From an uncultured Oscillospiraceae bacterium (GTDB taxonomy: Bacteria > Bacillota > Clostridia > Oscillospirales > Oscillospiraceae), in contig CAJTPV010000002.1 in assembly GCA_910578505.1 (NCBI GenBank), positions 99,834-163,833 of the forward strand: a stretch of 64,000 nucleotides of DNA. The letters are read 5' to 3'. The notes under the pieces are model-generated. The model saw nothing but the letters and a program-made list of their open reading frames with translations. It was not told the origin of the DNA and searched no databases. Positions within the stretch are counted from its first letter, which is position 1. The number at the start of each line of letters is the position of its first letter. This document shows positions 1 to 7,941 of the stretch, in pieces. Position numbers and translations under genes: made by a program.

Positions 1-1
1 G

Positions 2-1267
2 CAGAACATCCCCGCGCCAGCCGGCGACCCGGACGCCCCCCTGCGGGCCCTGATCTTTGACAGCTACTACGACGCCTATAAGGGCGTGATCGTCTACTTC
101 CGCATCATCGACGGCACCATGAAACGGGGCATGCCCATCCGCATGATGGCCTCCGGCGCGGAGTATCAGATCCTGGAGTGCGGCTTTCTGCGGCCCCTGG
201 GCTATGAGCCCTGCGACCAGCTGCAGGCGGGGCAGGTGGGCTATTTCACCGCGTCCATCAAGAACGTGCGGGACACGGAGGTGGGCGACACCGTCACCAG
301 CAGCGATTCCCCGGCGGCGGAGTCCCTGCCCGGCTACCGCAAGGCCCAGCCCATGGTCTACTGCGGCGTGTACACCGAGGACGGCAGCAAGTACCCGGAC
401 CTGCGGGACGCCCTGGAGAAGCTGCAGCTCAACGACGCCTCCCTGACCTTTGAGCCGGAGAGCTCGGCGGCTCTGGGCTTCGGCTTCCGGTGCGGCTTTC
501 TGGGCATGCTCCACACGGAGGTCATCCAGGAGCGGCTGGAGCGGGAATTCGACCTGGACCTCATCACCACCCTGCCCTCCGTCATCTACAAGGTGACCAG
601 GACCGACGGCAGCCAGGTGAATGTGGACAACCCCCACAACTACCCGGACCCCAGCGTCATCCAGGAGGCCCAGGAGCCCTATGTGAAGGTCTCTATTATA
701 ACACCTAACGAGTATGTAGGCAACATCATGCCTCTGTGCCAGGACCGGCGGGGGGAATTCAAGGACATGCAGTATCTGGACACCCACCTGGTGGAGCTGC
801 ACTACCAGATGCCCCTCAACGAGATCATCTACGATTTCTTCGACACCCTGAAGGCCCATACCAAGGGCTACGCCTCCCTGGACTATGAGCTGAGCGGCTA
901 CCGGCCCAGCGACCTGGTGAAGGTGGACCTGCTGCTCAACGGCGACCAGGTGGACGCGCTGAGCTTCATCGCCCACCGGGACAAGGCCTACCCCAGGGCC
1001 CGGCGGCTGTGCGAGAAGCTGAAGGAGAACATCCCCAGACAGCTCTTCGAGGTGCCCATCCAGGCGGCCATCGGCGGGCGCATCATCGCCAGGGAGACGG
1101 TGAAGGCCATGCGCAAGGACGTGCTGGCCAAGTGCTACGGCGGCGACATCACCCGCAAGAAAAAGCTGCTGGAGAAGCAGAAGGAGGGCAAGAAGAAGAT
1201 GCGCAACCTGGGCACGGTGCAGCTGCCCACGGAGGCGTTTATGGCCGTGCTGAAATTGGATGAGTAG
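2..1267 (+). CDS. lepA: Elongation factor 4 (LepA), 3' part
   Basis: LepA/EF4 is a ribosome-associated translational GTPase that acts on stalled or mis-translocated ribosomes. The frame is open from the first base, so the 5' end lies outside the window. About 421 residues are visible against a family length near 600, so the G domain with its GTP-binding motifs is missing. Domain II (LIFDSYYDAYKGV), the EF-G III/V-like domains (FGFRCGFLGMLH) and the LepA-specific C-terminal domain ending in RNLGTVQLPTEAFMAVL are present. That C-terminal block separates LepA from EF-G and BipA. The degV gene follows 43 bases later and may be cotranscribed. Confidence 0.97.
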   Translation, partial: QNIPAPAGDPDAPLRALIFDSYYDAYKGVIVYFRIIDGTMKRGMPIRMMASGAEYQILECGFLRPLGYEPCDQLQAGQVGYFTASIKNVRDTEVGDTVTSSDSPAAESLPGYRKAQPMVYCGVYTEDGSKYPDLRDALEKLQLNDASLTFEPESSAALGFGFRCGFLGMLHTEVIQERLEREFDLDLITTLPSVIYKVTRTDGSQVNVDNPHNYPDPSVIQEAQEPYVKVSIITPNEYVGNIMPLCQDRRGEFKDMQYLDTHLVELHYQMPLNEIIYDFFDTLKAHTKGYASLDYELSGYRPSDLVKVDLLLNGDQVDALSFIAHRDKAYPRARRLCEKLKENIPRQLFEVPIQAAIGGRIIARETVKAMRKDVLAKCYGGDITRKKKLLEKQKEGKKKMRNLGTVQLPTEAFMAVLKLDE

Positions 1268-1310
1268 ATACGGTTTGTGATGGAATTATGAGGAAAAGAG
1301 GAAAGACAGC

Positions 1311-2174
1311 GTGAAGACAGCGATTATTACCGACAGCAACAGCGGCATCACCAGGGAGCTGGGCCAGCAGTGGGGCGTGCGGATCGTGCCCATGCCCATC
1401 ATCATTGAAAACGAGACGTATTATGAGGGCGTGGACCTGTTTCCGGAGACGTTTTTCCACCTCCTGCGGGAGGGGAAAAATGTGTCCACCTCCCAGCCCG
1501 CGCCGGAGGACATCCTCACCGAGTGGGACGGCGCCCTCTCCAGCGGATACGACGAGGTGGTCTATATCCCCATGACCAGCGGCCTGAGCAGCTCCTGCCA
1601 GACGGCGCTGATCCTGGCCGCGGACTACGGCGGACGGGTGCAGGTGGCGGACAACCACCAGATCTCCGTGCCCCTGAAGAACGCCGTCCGGGACGCGCTG
1701 GACCTGGCGGAGGCCGGCCTGTCCGCCAGAGAGATCAAGGCGCGGCTGGAGGATGTCGGGATGGACTCCCTGATCTACATCGGAGTGGATACCCTGGAAT
1801 ACCTGAAGAAGGGCGGGCGGGTCACGCCGGCGGCGGCGGCCATGGGCACGGTGCTGGGCATCAAGCCGCTGCTGACCATCAGGGGCGAGAAGCTGGACAC
1901 CTTCGCCAAGGTGCGGGGGACAAAGCAGTGCAAGGCCCGGCTCCTGGAGGCCATGAAAAAGAGCGTGGCCGAGTACCGGGCCAGGGGCTGGGACATCCGG
2001 GTGGACGCCTCCGGCAGCTTTGACCGCAGGGAGGAGGAGGAGGAGTGGCGCGCCCTGGCGGCCCAGGCGTTTCCGGGGGAGCCCATCCAGTATGACCCCC
2101 TGACACTGAGCATCGCCAGCCACACCGGGCCGGGGGCCTTCGCCATGGGCATCAGCAGAAGAATCCCGGCGTAA
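1311..2174 (+). CDS. DegV family fatty-acid-binding protein
   Basis: DegV proteins bind a fatty acyl chain; in Firmicutes they act as FakB-type partners of the fatty acid kinase FakA. The 287-residue length is normal. The N-terminus (AIITDSNSGI) carries the DegV D-S-x-S/A-type nucleotide-sensor-like loop. A conserved S-T-S-Q-P segment lies near residue 63 and an LEYLKKGGR motif near residue 165, both family hallmarks. The start is GTG at 1311, preceded by a purine-rich GAGGAAAGA ribosome site. No fakA gene is nearby. Specificity for a particular acyl chain cannot be read from the sequence. Confidence 0.93.
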   Translation: MKTAIITDSNSGITRELGQQWGVRIVPMPIIIENETYYEGVDLFPETFFHLLREGKNVSTSQPAPEDILTEWDGALSSGYDEVVYIPMTSGLSSSCQTALILAADYGGRVQVADNHQISVPLKNAVRDALDLAEAGLSAREIKARLEDVGMDSLIYIGVDTLEYLKKGGRVTPAAAAMGTVLGIKPLLTIRGEKLDTFAKVRGTKQCKARLLEAMKKSVAEYRARGWDIRVDASGSFDRREEEEEWRALAAQAFPGEPIQYDPLTLSIASHTGPGAFAMGISRRIPA

Positions 2175-2197
2175 GCAGGCCGCCTGTATGGACGCAA

Positions 2198-2235
2198 AAA
2201 GGACCGCTGCCTCCTTTTGGGGGGAACGGTCCTTT
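2198..2235. terminator. Bidirectional terminator hairpin
   Basis: AAAGGACCG pairs with CGGTCCTTT around a 20-base loop. The hairpin has A residues upstream and T residues downstream, so it can end degV transcription (+) and that of the small minus-strand gene facing it. Confidence 0.75.
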
Positions 2236-2245
2236 ACTGCTGTCT

Positions 2246-2452
2246 TCAATTGGTCTGCATTTGTTCCGACTGCTGAGGGAGCAGCTCCAGCGCCGGCAGG
2301 AAATCCCCGCCCGCCGCCCGCCAGCCCGCTTTATAAGCGGCGCGCACCGCGGAAAACAGGAGGCCCTCCGATTTCTCATAGGCATCGCTCTCCAGGTATT
2401 CCTCGAACTTCGACTCAAACGCATCGCTCATGGCGGTTCCGTTTTTTCGCAT
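2246..2452 (-). CDS. Small hypothetical protein, 68 aa
   Basis: I do not recognise this gene. It encodes a soluble, acidic 68-residue protein with a helical N-terminal half (FESKFEEYLESDAYEKSEG) and an Ala/Gly-rich middle. It has no signal peptide or membrane segment. An AAAGGAG-like site lies upstream of the ATG; a second ATG at codon 8 is an alternative start. It converges on degV and shares its terminator. Its residue composition looks like a real protein rather than a shadow frame. Confidence 0.6.
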   Translation of the reverse strand: MRKNGTAMSDAFESKFEEYLESDAYEKSEGLLFSAVRAAYKAGWRAAGGDFLPALELLPQQSEQMQTN

Positions 2453-2709
2453 GCGCTTCTTTTGCGCTCCTTTCCTTCACAAAAATCTGTCTTCGCCGGG
2501 CCGGCCCGGCGGCAGGGCGCTCCGCTGATAACGCCCTGCCAGGCCATCCCGCCGAGACAAATAGAAAAGCGGTGCAGGTTCATAGAGTACCCTACACCGC
2601 ATATATACGACGCACACACGCCTCTACCACACCTCAGCTCCTTGGGCCAAAACGCCGTCCAGAGCCTGCTCTCCCCAAAAAAATACACTGCTGGTGATGG
2701 ATAAGGCTA

Positions 2710-2738
2710 TTGAAAAAGCCGCAGGGAGATGGTATAAT
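2710..2738 (+). promoter_or_regulatory. SigA-type promoter of the candidate small RNA
   Basis: TTGAAA (2710-2715) and a perfect TATAAT (2733-2738) are separated by 17 bases. Transcription is expected to start near 2745, where no open reading frame begins. The 257 bases between the preceding gene and this promoter show no further feature. Confidence 0.8.
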
Positions 2739-2744
2739 AGAGAT

Positions 2745-2833
2745 TGGGCGTAGCAAAAGCTACTGTGTAGGAGCCGTCACTCCTGCATGAGGGGTATAGG
2801 GGACCCTCATCTCCTATGCCCTGCCTTTTATTT
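2745..2833 (+). ncRNA. Candidate structured small RNA, about 90 nt
   Basis: The segment after the promoter folds into three consecutive hairpins. The first is GTAGC-AAAA-GCTAC at 2750-2763. The second is an 8-bp stem at 2766-2787 with a CCGTCA loop. The third is a 12-bp stem at 2792-2821 (GGGTATAGGGGA with TCTCCTATGCCC), followed by TGCCTTTTATTT, which looks like an intrinsic terminator. An alternative pairing of ATGAGGG with CCCTCAT at about 2788-2810 would compete with the terminator stem. I cannot match it to a known RNA family, and no ORF follows closely enough to call it a simple leader. Confidence 0.55.
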
Positions 2834-2932
2834 GTCTCAACGCTAACAGTATAGCACGTTTCGCCCTCTCTTGCAAGACCTTTTTACAGAATTCTACAGC
2901 AAATTCTACAGCCGGATCCCGCAGAAAGTCTT

Positions 2933-2964
2933 CTTTGCCGTCCCTCGGGGCGGCAAAGATTTTT
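2933..2964 (+). terminator. Intrinsic terminator upstream of ymfF
   Basis: CTTTGCCG pairs with CGGCAAAG around a 10-base loop, followed by ATTTTT. It would block read-through from the small-RNA region into the ymfF operon. A weak -10 (TATACT, 3023-3028) then precedes ymfF without a good -35. Confidence 0.7.
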
Positions 2965-3063
2965 CTGTGAACGAATCGTAAAAAAATTGTCCCACCCTAT
3001 GGAAAGTAATCAAAAAATAGTATATACTAGGAGAGATTTGACAAAAGAAGGAGACCCCCTGAT

Positions 3064-4326
3064 ATGACGCGACAACTGCTGACAGATAACGTATATCTCA
3101 CCTATGTTCCCTCGGAAAAATTCAAGACCAGCTTCCTCAGCGCCCAGATGGTCATGCCCCTGGCCAGCCGGACCGCCGGCCTCAACGCCCTGCTGGTGAA
3201 CGTCCTCAGCCGGGGCACCGCCCGCTGCCCGGACATGGACGCCCTGGGCCGGGAGCTGGACATGCTCTACGGCGCCCGCCTGGACCCCGCCGTCCGGCGG
3301 AAGGGCGAAAACCAGATCTTCGGCTTTGTGGCCAGCTGCATTGACGACAAGTACCTCTCCGGCAGCGAGAAGCTGCTGGAGCCCCTGACCGAGCTGATGG
3401 GGGAGATGCTCTGCTCCCCCGCCCTCCAGGACGGACGGCTGAACCCGGCGTACGTGGAGAGCGAGCAGGCCAATCTCATCGACCTCATCCGCAGCGACGT
3501 CAACGACAAGCGGGCCTATGCCGCCCGCCGCCTGCGGGAGGAGATGTTCGCCGGCGAGCCCTTCGGCGTCAACCGCTTAGGCGCCGCCGGGGACGTGGAG
3601 GCCATCACCCCGGAGCAGCTGGACCGGCATTACCGCGCCATCCTGCCCCAGGTCCGGCTGGAGCTGTTCTACTGCGGCTCCGCCTCTGCGGAGCGGGCAG
3701 CCGCGGCCTACCGCCGGGCCCTGGCGGGCCTGCCCCGGTCCGGGGGGCTGGACGCCGCGGTCACCAGCCGCCGGGCCGCGCCGGCGCAGCCCCGCCTGGT
3801 GACGGAGGAGCTGGACGTCACCCAGGGCAAGCTGTGCATCGGCTACCGCACCGACAGCCCCGACGAGCACGCCTCCATCGTCGCCAACGCCATGTTCGGC
3901 GGCAGCAGCAACTCCAAGCTGTTCCTCAACGTGCGGGAAAGGCTGTCCCTGTGCTACTATGCCGGCAGCAGCTACGACCGGGAGAAGGGGGCGCTGATGG
4001 TGTCCTCGGGCATCGAGTTTGCAAACTACGACCGGGCCATGGCGGAGATCGCCGCCCAGCTGGCGGCCATCCAGCGGGGGGACTGGGAGGACTGGGAGTT
4101 TACAGGGGCCAAGAGCTACCTGCTCAACAACTTCCGCTCCATGGAGGACTTCGCCTCCTCCCTGGAGAGCTACCTGCTGTTCCAGGCGGTCAGCGGCAGC
4201 AAGGAGACGCTGGGCGAGCTGATGGAGGCCGTGGAGGCCGTGACGCCGGAGCGGGTCATGGAGGCCGCCAGGGCCATCCGCCCGGATACCATTTATTTCC
4301 TCAAGGGGAAGGAGACACAGGAATGA
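3064..4326 (+). CDS. ymfF: M16-like peptidase homolog YmfF (inactive partner)
   Basis: This protein of the insulinase/M16 fold lacks the zinc-binding HxxEH motif and is the first of a pair. The family is annotated as YmfF/YfmF, associated with 5-aminopentanol modification of elongation factor P in Bacillus; that role is from family knowledge, not from this sequence. Its 420 residues span two M16 lobes, with the C-terminal lobe containing a NSKLFLNVRERLSLCYY segment typical of the substrate-side domain. A strong AAGGAG at 3048-3053 sets the ATG start. It overlaps ymfH by ATGA, so the two are translationally coupled and probably form a heterodimer. Confidence 0.88.
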   Translation: MTRQLLTDNVYLTYVPSEKFKTSFLSAQMVMPLASRTAGLNALLVNVLSRGTARCPDMDALGRELDMLYGARLDPAVRRKGENQIFGFVASCIDDKYLSGSEKLLEPLTELMGEMLCSPALQDGRLNPAYVESEQANLIDLIRSDVNDKRAYAARRLREEMFAGEPFGVNRLGAAGDVEAITPEQLDRHYRAILPQVRLELFYCGSASAERAAAAYRRALAGLPRSGGLDAAVTSRRAAPAQPRLVTEELDVTQGKLCIGYRTDSPDEHASIVANAMFGGSSNSKLFLNVRERLSLCYYAGSSYDREKGALMVSSGIEFANYDRAMAEIAAQLAAIQRGDWEDWEFTGAKSYLLNNFRSMEDFASSLESYLLFQAVSGSKETLGELMEAVEAVTPERVMEAARAIRPDTIYFLKGKETQE

Positions 4327-5594
4327 TCGTGAAGGAATACCCCCGTCTGGGAGAAAAGATTTACCGGCACAGGCTGTCCAACGGCCTGGAGGTGGTGGTG
4401 GCCAGCAAGCCGCGCCACGCCCGCAGCTACGCCTTTTTTGCCACCCGGTACGGCGGCATGGACCTGCGCTTCCAGCTGGACGGACGCTGGCTGGACACCC
4501 CCGCCGGCATCGCCCACTACCTGGAGCACAAGATGTTTGACACCAAGGAGGGGAACGTGCTCCAGGAGTTCGCCAAAAACGGCGCCTATGACAACGCCTT
4601 CACCAGCAACGCCATCACCGCCTACCACGTGGAGTGTACGGAGCACTTCTATGAAAACCTCCGCCTGCTGCTCAGCTTTGTGTCCGTGCCCTACTTCACG
4701 GATGAGAGCGTGGAGAAGGAGCAGGGCATCATCGCCCAGGAGATCCGCATGACGGAGGACGACCCCGACTGGCGGGTCTACGCCGACCTGATGGAGAGCC
4801 TGTATGAGGACAGCCCGGTCCGGGTCCCGGTGGCCGGCACGGTGGAGAGCATCCGGCAGATTACGCCCCAGACCCTCTACGACTGCCACAAGGCCTTCTA
4901 TACGCCGTCCAACATGATCCTGGTGTGCGTGGGCAATCTGGACCCGGAGCAGGTGGTGCGGACAGCGGAGGAGATTCTGCCCAAAGAGAGCGGCCCCGTC
5001 ATCGCCCGGGATTACGGCCAGGAGAAGAGCCTGCTCCCGGTCCGGCAGGAGTCCCGCCGGACCATGGAGGTGGCCATGCCCATGTTCCTGGCGGGGTACA
5101 AGTGCGCCCTTGAGGAGAGCGGGGACGCCCACCTGCGCCAGAGCATCATTGGGGACCTGGCCTGCGACGTGCTCTTCGGCGACTCCAGCCCCCTGTATAC
5201 CCGGCTGTACGCCGAGGGGGCCATCAACGGCAGCCTGGGCGGCAACTTCGACCTGCTGCCGGGGGCGGCGTATCTGTACGTGGGCGGCGACGCCAAGGAC
5301 CCCCGCTATGTATTTGACGCAATCACCGCCCAGGCCCGGCGGCTGGGGCAGGAGGGCATCGACGGCAGCTTCTACGAGCAGATCCGCCGGGCCTCCTACG
5401 GGCAGATGATCCGGAGCCTGAATTCCTTTGAGAACATCGCGGTAAGCATGACGGAGGGCTACTTCCGCCGCTTCGACTACTACCACTTCCCGGAGGTCTT
5501 CGCGTCTGTGAGCAAGGCGGATGTGGAGGCGTTCCTGCGGGAGAACGTGACGGAGGAGCGGGCGGCGCTGTCCATCATCGACCCGGCCCAGTGA
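4323..5594 (+). CDS. ymfH: M16 zinc peptidase YmfH
   Basis: This is the catalytic member of the pair. It has 423 residues with the inverted zinc motif H65-x-x-E68-H69 (AHYLEHKMF) and a downstream Glu in EQGIIAQEIRMTEDDPDW that should be the third ligand. The start is the ATG at 4323 overlapping the ymfF stop. An open frame extends upstream, but that part has the composition of an antiphase shadow of ymfF. Active plus inactive M16 subunits are the usual bacterial arrangement. The natural substrate is unknown. Confidence 0.92.
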   Translation: MIVKEYPRLGEKIYRHRLSNGLEVVVASKPRHARSYAFFATRYGGMDLRFQLDGRWLDTPAGIAHYLEHKMFDTKEGNVLQEFAKNGAYDNAFTSNAITAYHVECTEHFYENLRLLLSFVSVPYFTDESVEKEQGIIAQEIRMTEDDPDWRVYADLMESLYEDSPVRVPVAGTVESIRQITPQTLYDCHKAFYTPSNMILVCVGNLDPEQVVRTAEEILPKESGPVIARDYGQEKSLLPVRQESRRTMEVAMPMFLAGYKCALEESGDAHLRQSIIGDLACDVLFGDSSPLYTRLYAEGAINGSLGGNFDLLPGAAYLYVGGDAKDPRYVFDAITAQARRLGQEGIDGSFYEQIRRASYGQMIRSLNSFENIAVSMTEGYFRRFDYYHFPEVFASVSKADVEAFLRENVTEERAALSIIDPAQ

Positions 5595-5610
5595 CACGGA
5601 GGGAGCAGCT

Positions 5611-6543
5611 ATGAACGTGAGAACGGATATGCCCATCAGCTTTCCCGGCCTGTTTCCGGACTGGTCGTTCAACCCCTCCCGGGTGGCCATTGACGTGGGC
5701 AACGGGATCTACTGGTACGGCATCATCATCTGCGCAGGCCTGATCCTGGCGGTCCTCTTCTGCGCCTGGCGGGCCAAGGACTACGGCCTGACGGGCGACA
5801 ACGTATACGACATGATTATCTGGCAGATCCCCCTCTGTATTCTCGGCTCAAGGATCTACTACGTGGTATTTTATCTGGATCTGTACCGGAACGGGGACGG
5901 CAGTCTGAACTGGGGCAAGATCGCCGCCATCTGGGACGGCGGACTGGCCATCTACGGCACGGTCATCATGTCGTGCATCGTGCTGTGGATCTTCTGCAAG
6001 CGGAAAAAAATCCCCTTTGGCGCGTTTGCGGACCTGGGGTGCATGGGCCTGCTGATCGGGCAGTCTGTGGGGCGCTGGGGGAACTTCATGAACCGGGAGG
6101 CCTTCGGGGGCGAGACGACCGTACCCTGGCGGATGCGGCTGTGGACGTCGGCCACGGAGTATATCGAGGTGCACCCCACGTTTTTCTACGAGAGCCTGTG
6201 GAATCTGATCGGCCTGCTGCTGATTGTCCTTCTGATTGCCCGCGCCAGGACCTTCGACGGGGAAAACACGTGCTTCTATTTCATCTGGTACGGCATTGGG
6301 CGGGCCTGGATCGAGGGCATGCGGACGGACAGCCTCTATTTTTTCAACGCCCAGCTGTTCGGCCAGCCGGTGCGGGTCAGCCAGGTGCTGAGTCTGGTGC
6401 TGGCGGCGGCGGCGTTTGTGGTGCTGGTGGTGAACAAGCGGCGGCATCCCCACGGGCGTGAGGCGCTGTATGTGACGCGGAAAGCGGCCATGGAGGCCGT
6501 TTCCCCGCAGGAGGAGCAGGAGGCAGCGGAGCATGAGCCATAA
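5611..6543 (+). CDS. lgt: Prolipoprotein diacylglyceryl transferase
   Basis: Lgt transfers diacylglycerol from phosphatidylglycerol to the lipobox cysteine of prolipoproteins in the cytoplasmic membrane. The 310-residue protein has multiple membrane segments and the Lgt signature G-R-x-G-N-F-x-N-x-E (GRWGNFMNREAFGG) at about residue 153. A WYGIGRAWIEGMRTDSL segment follows further down. A GGAGGGAGC site precedes the ATG. The C-terminal tail after the last helix is polar. The sugar-binding lipoprotein near 35 kb is one likely client. Confidence 0.96.
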   Translation: MNVRTDMPISFPGLFPDWSFNPSRVAIDVGNGIYWYGIIICAGLILAVLFCAWRAKDYGLTGDNVYDMIIWQIPLCILGSRIYYVVFYLDLYRNGDGSLNWGKIAAIWDGGLAIYGTVIMSCIVLWIFCKRKKIPFGAFADLGCMGLLIGQSVGRWGNFMNREAFGGETTVPWRMRLWTSATEYIEVHPTFFYESLWNLIGLLLIVLLIARARTFDGENTCFYFIWYGIGRAWIEGMRTDSLYFFNAQLFGQPVRVSQVLSLVLAAAAFVVLVVNKRRHPHGREALYVTRKAAMEAVSPQEEQEAAEHEP

Positions 6544-6982
6544 GCGCTTTCCCCTGTTTCTGGACCTGACGGGCCGCCGGGCGGTGGTGCTGGGCGGGGG
6601 GACGGTGGGTCTTCGCCGGGCGGCGGCGCTGGCCCGGTTTGGGGCGGAGGTCACGGTGATCTCCCCCCATCTGTCCGGGGCGCTGGAGGGCATCCGGCAT
6701 ATCCCCCGCGCCTATCAAGCGGGGGACCTGGCGGGGGCCTTTCTGGCCGTGGCCGCGGTCAACGACCCATCGGTCAACGCCGCCGCAGGCCGGGAGGCGC
6801 GTGCGCGGGGCATCCTCTTCAACCGGTCAGACGATCCGGCGGCGTGCGACTTTTTCTTTCCCGCGCTCTGTGAAGGCGGCGGCGTAACAGCCGGCGTGGT
6901 AGGGGACGGCTCCGACCACCGCCGGACTGCCGCCGCCGCGCAGCGGATACGGGAGATGCTGCAAAACAATACCACCCATTAG
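6533..6982 (+). CDS. Precorrin-2 dehydrogenase (SirC/Met8/CysG N-domain type)
   Basis: This NAD-dependent enzyme oxidises precorrin-2 to sirohydrochlorin, the branch point to siroheme and to the anaerobic cobalamin route. The Rossmann motif is VVLGGGTVGLRRA at residues 18-30. The protein has only 149 residues, so it consists of the NAD domain without the methyltransferase half of CysG and with little of the dimerisation domain. It overlaps lgt by 11 bases. It precedes hemC and cobA-hemD, which fits the pathway. Ferrochelatase activity cannot be judged. Confidence 0.87.
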   Translation: MSHKRFPLFLDLTGRRAVVLGGGTVGLRRAAALARFGAEVTVISPHLSGALEGIRHIPRAYQAGDLAGAFLAVAAVNDPSVNAAAGREARARGILFNRSDDPAACDFFFPALCEGGGVTAGVVGDGSDHRRTAAAAQRIREMLQNNTTH

Positions 6983-6989
6983 TTTAGGG

Positions 6990-7051
6990 CCGCCCTTTTC
7001 AAAGGGCGGTGGGTCCAGGGCAAAGCCCTGGCGGGTTTGGGCGGAGCCCAA
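6990..7051. repeat. Three-hairpin intergenic repeat, copy 1
   Basis: Three inverted repeats lie in series: CCGCCC-TTTTCAAA-GGGCGG (6990-7009), CCAGGGCAAAGCCCTGG (7015-7031) and TTGGGC...GCCCAA (7037-7051). The last abuts the hemC ribosome site. The same arrangement, with compensating base changes, is found at 33224-33285. Confidence 0.75.
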
Positions 7052-7059
7052 GGAGGAGC

Positions 7060-7941
7060 ATGAAACTGATAGTAGGAAGCCGTGGGAGCCGGCTGGCGGT
7101 GATCCAGTCGGAGCTGGTGATGGGGGCCATCGCCCACTCCCACCCGGAAATCGAGCTGTCGCTGCTGACCATGAAAACCACCGGGGACCGGATACTTGAC
7201 CGGCCCCTGGACAAGATCGGCGGCAAGGGCCTGTTTGTGCGGGAGCTGGACGCCGCCCTGCGGGAGGGCAAAACAGACCTGACGGTCCACAGCTGCAAGG
7301 ACCTGCCGGCGGAAATCCCGGCGGACCTGCCGCTGGCGGCATTCACCCGGCGGGAGGACCCGCGGGACGCCCTGGTCCTCCCCCAGGGCGCAGCGGCGCT
7401 GCGCGGCCCCATCGGCTGCTCCAGCCTGCGGCGTCGGCTGCAGCTGGAGGCGCTGTTTCCCGGCGTGGAAACCGTGCCGGTGCGGGGCAACGTGATCACC
7501 CGGCTGGAAAAACTGGACCGGGGCGAATTCGGCGCGCTGGTGCTGGCGGCGGCGGGCCTGAAGCGGCTGGGCCTGGCGGAGCGTATCAGCCGGTATTTCA
7601 CCGTGGACGAGATGATCCCCGCCGCGGGGCAGGGCATCCTGGCGGTGCAGTGCCGGGCGGGGATGGACACCGCCTTTCTGGACGGCGTGGGGGACCGGGA
7701 CGCGGCAATCTGCGCCCGCGCGGAGCGGGCCTACATACAGGCGCTGGACGGCGGCTGCTCGTCGCCGGTGGCGGCCCACGCCATAACGGACGGCAGCTCT
7801 GTCACCATCACAGGGCTGTACGTGGACGAGGCGGGCCGCGTCAGCCGCAAAACCGCCGGCGGCCCTGTTGAACAGGGGGAGGCGCTGGCGCGGGAACTGG
7901 CAAAACAGTTAAAGGAGGACGCATCATGGCGGGAAAAGTAA
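7060..7941 (+). CDS. hemC: Hydroxymethylbilane synthase (porphobilinogen deaminase)
   Basis: HemC polymerises four porphobilinogen units into hydroxymethylbilane using a covalently bound dipyrromethane cofactor. The start is the ATG at 7060 after AGGAGGAGC; the frame is open for 17 codons upstream, but those codons lie in the repeat. The 293 residues include the N-terminal GSRGSRLAVIQ, DLTVHSCKDLP and the cofactor cysteine C233 in DGGCSSPV. It overlaps cobA-hemD by 16 bases, consistent with one transcript. Confidence 0.97.
   Translation: MKLIVGSRGSRLAVIQSELVMGAIAHSHPEIELSLLTMKTTGDRILDRPLDKIGGKGLFVRELDAALREGKTDLTVHSCKDLPAEIPADLPLAAFTRREDPRDALVLPQGAAALRGPIGCSSLRRRLQLEALFPGVETVPVRGNVITRLEKLDRGEFGALVLAAAGLKRLGLAERISRYFTVDEMIPAAGQGILAVQCRAGMDTAFLDGVGDRDAAICARAERAYIQALDGGCSSPVAAHAITDGSSVTITGLYVDEAGRVSRKTAGGPVEQGEALARELAKQLKEDASWREK

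Noticed and set aside
1239..2249. Long minus-strand ORF opposite degV
   Set aside because: Low-complexity His/Gly/Pro/Arg composition typical of an antisense shadow of GC-rich coding DNA; degV on the plus strand has clear family motifs.
4293..5702. 469-codon minus-strand ORF opposite ymfH
   Set aside because: Shadow frame; ymfH has an intact HxxEH zinc motif, and the antisense product has no recognisable domain.
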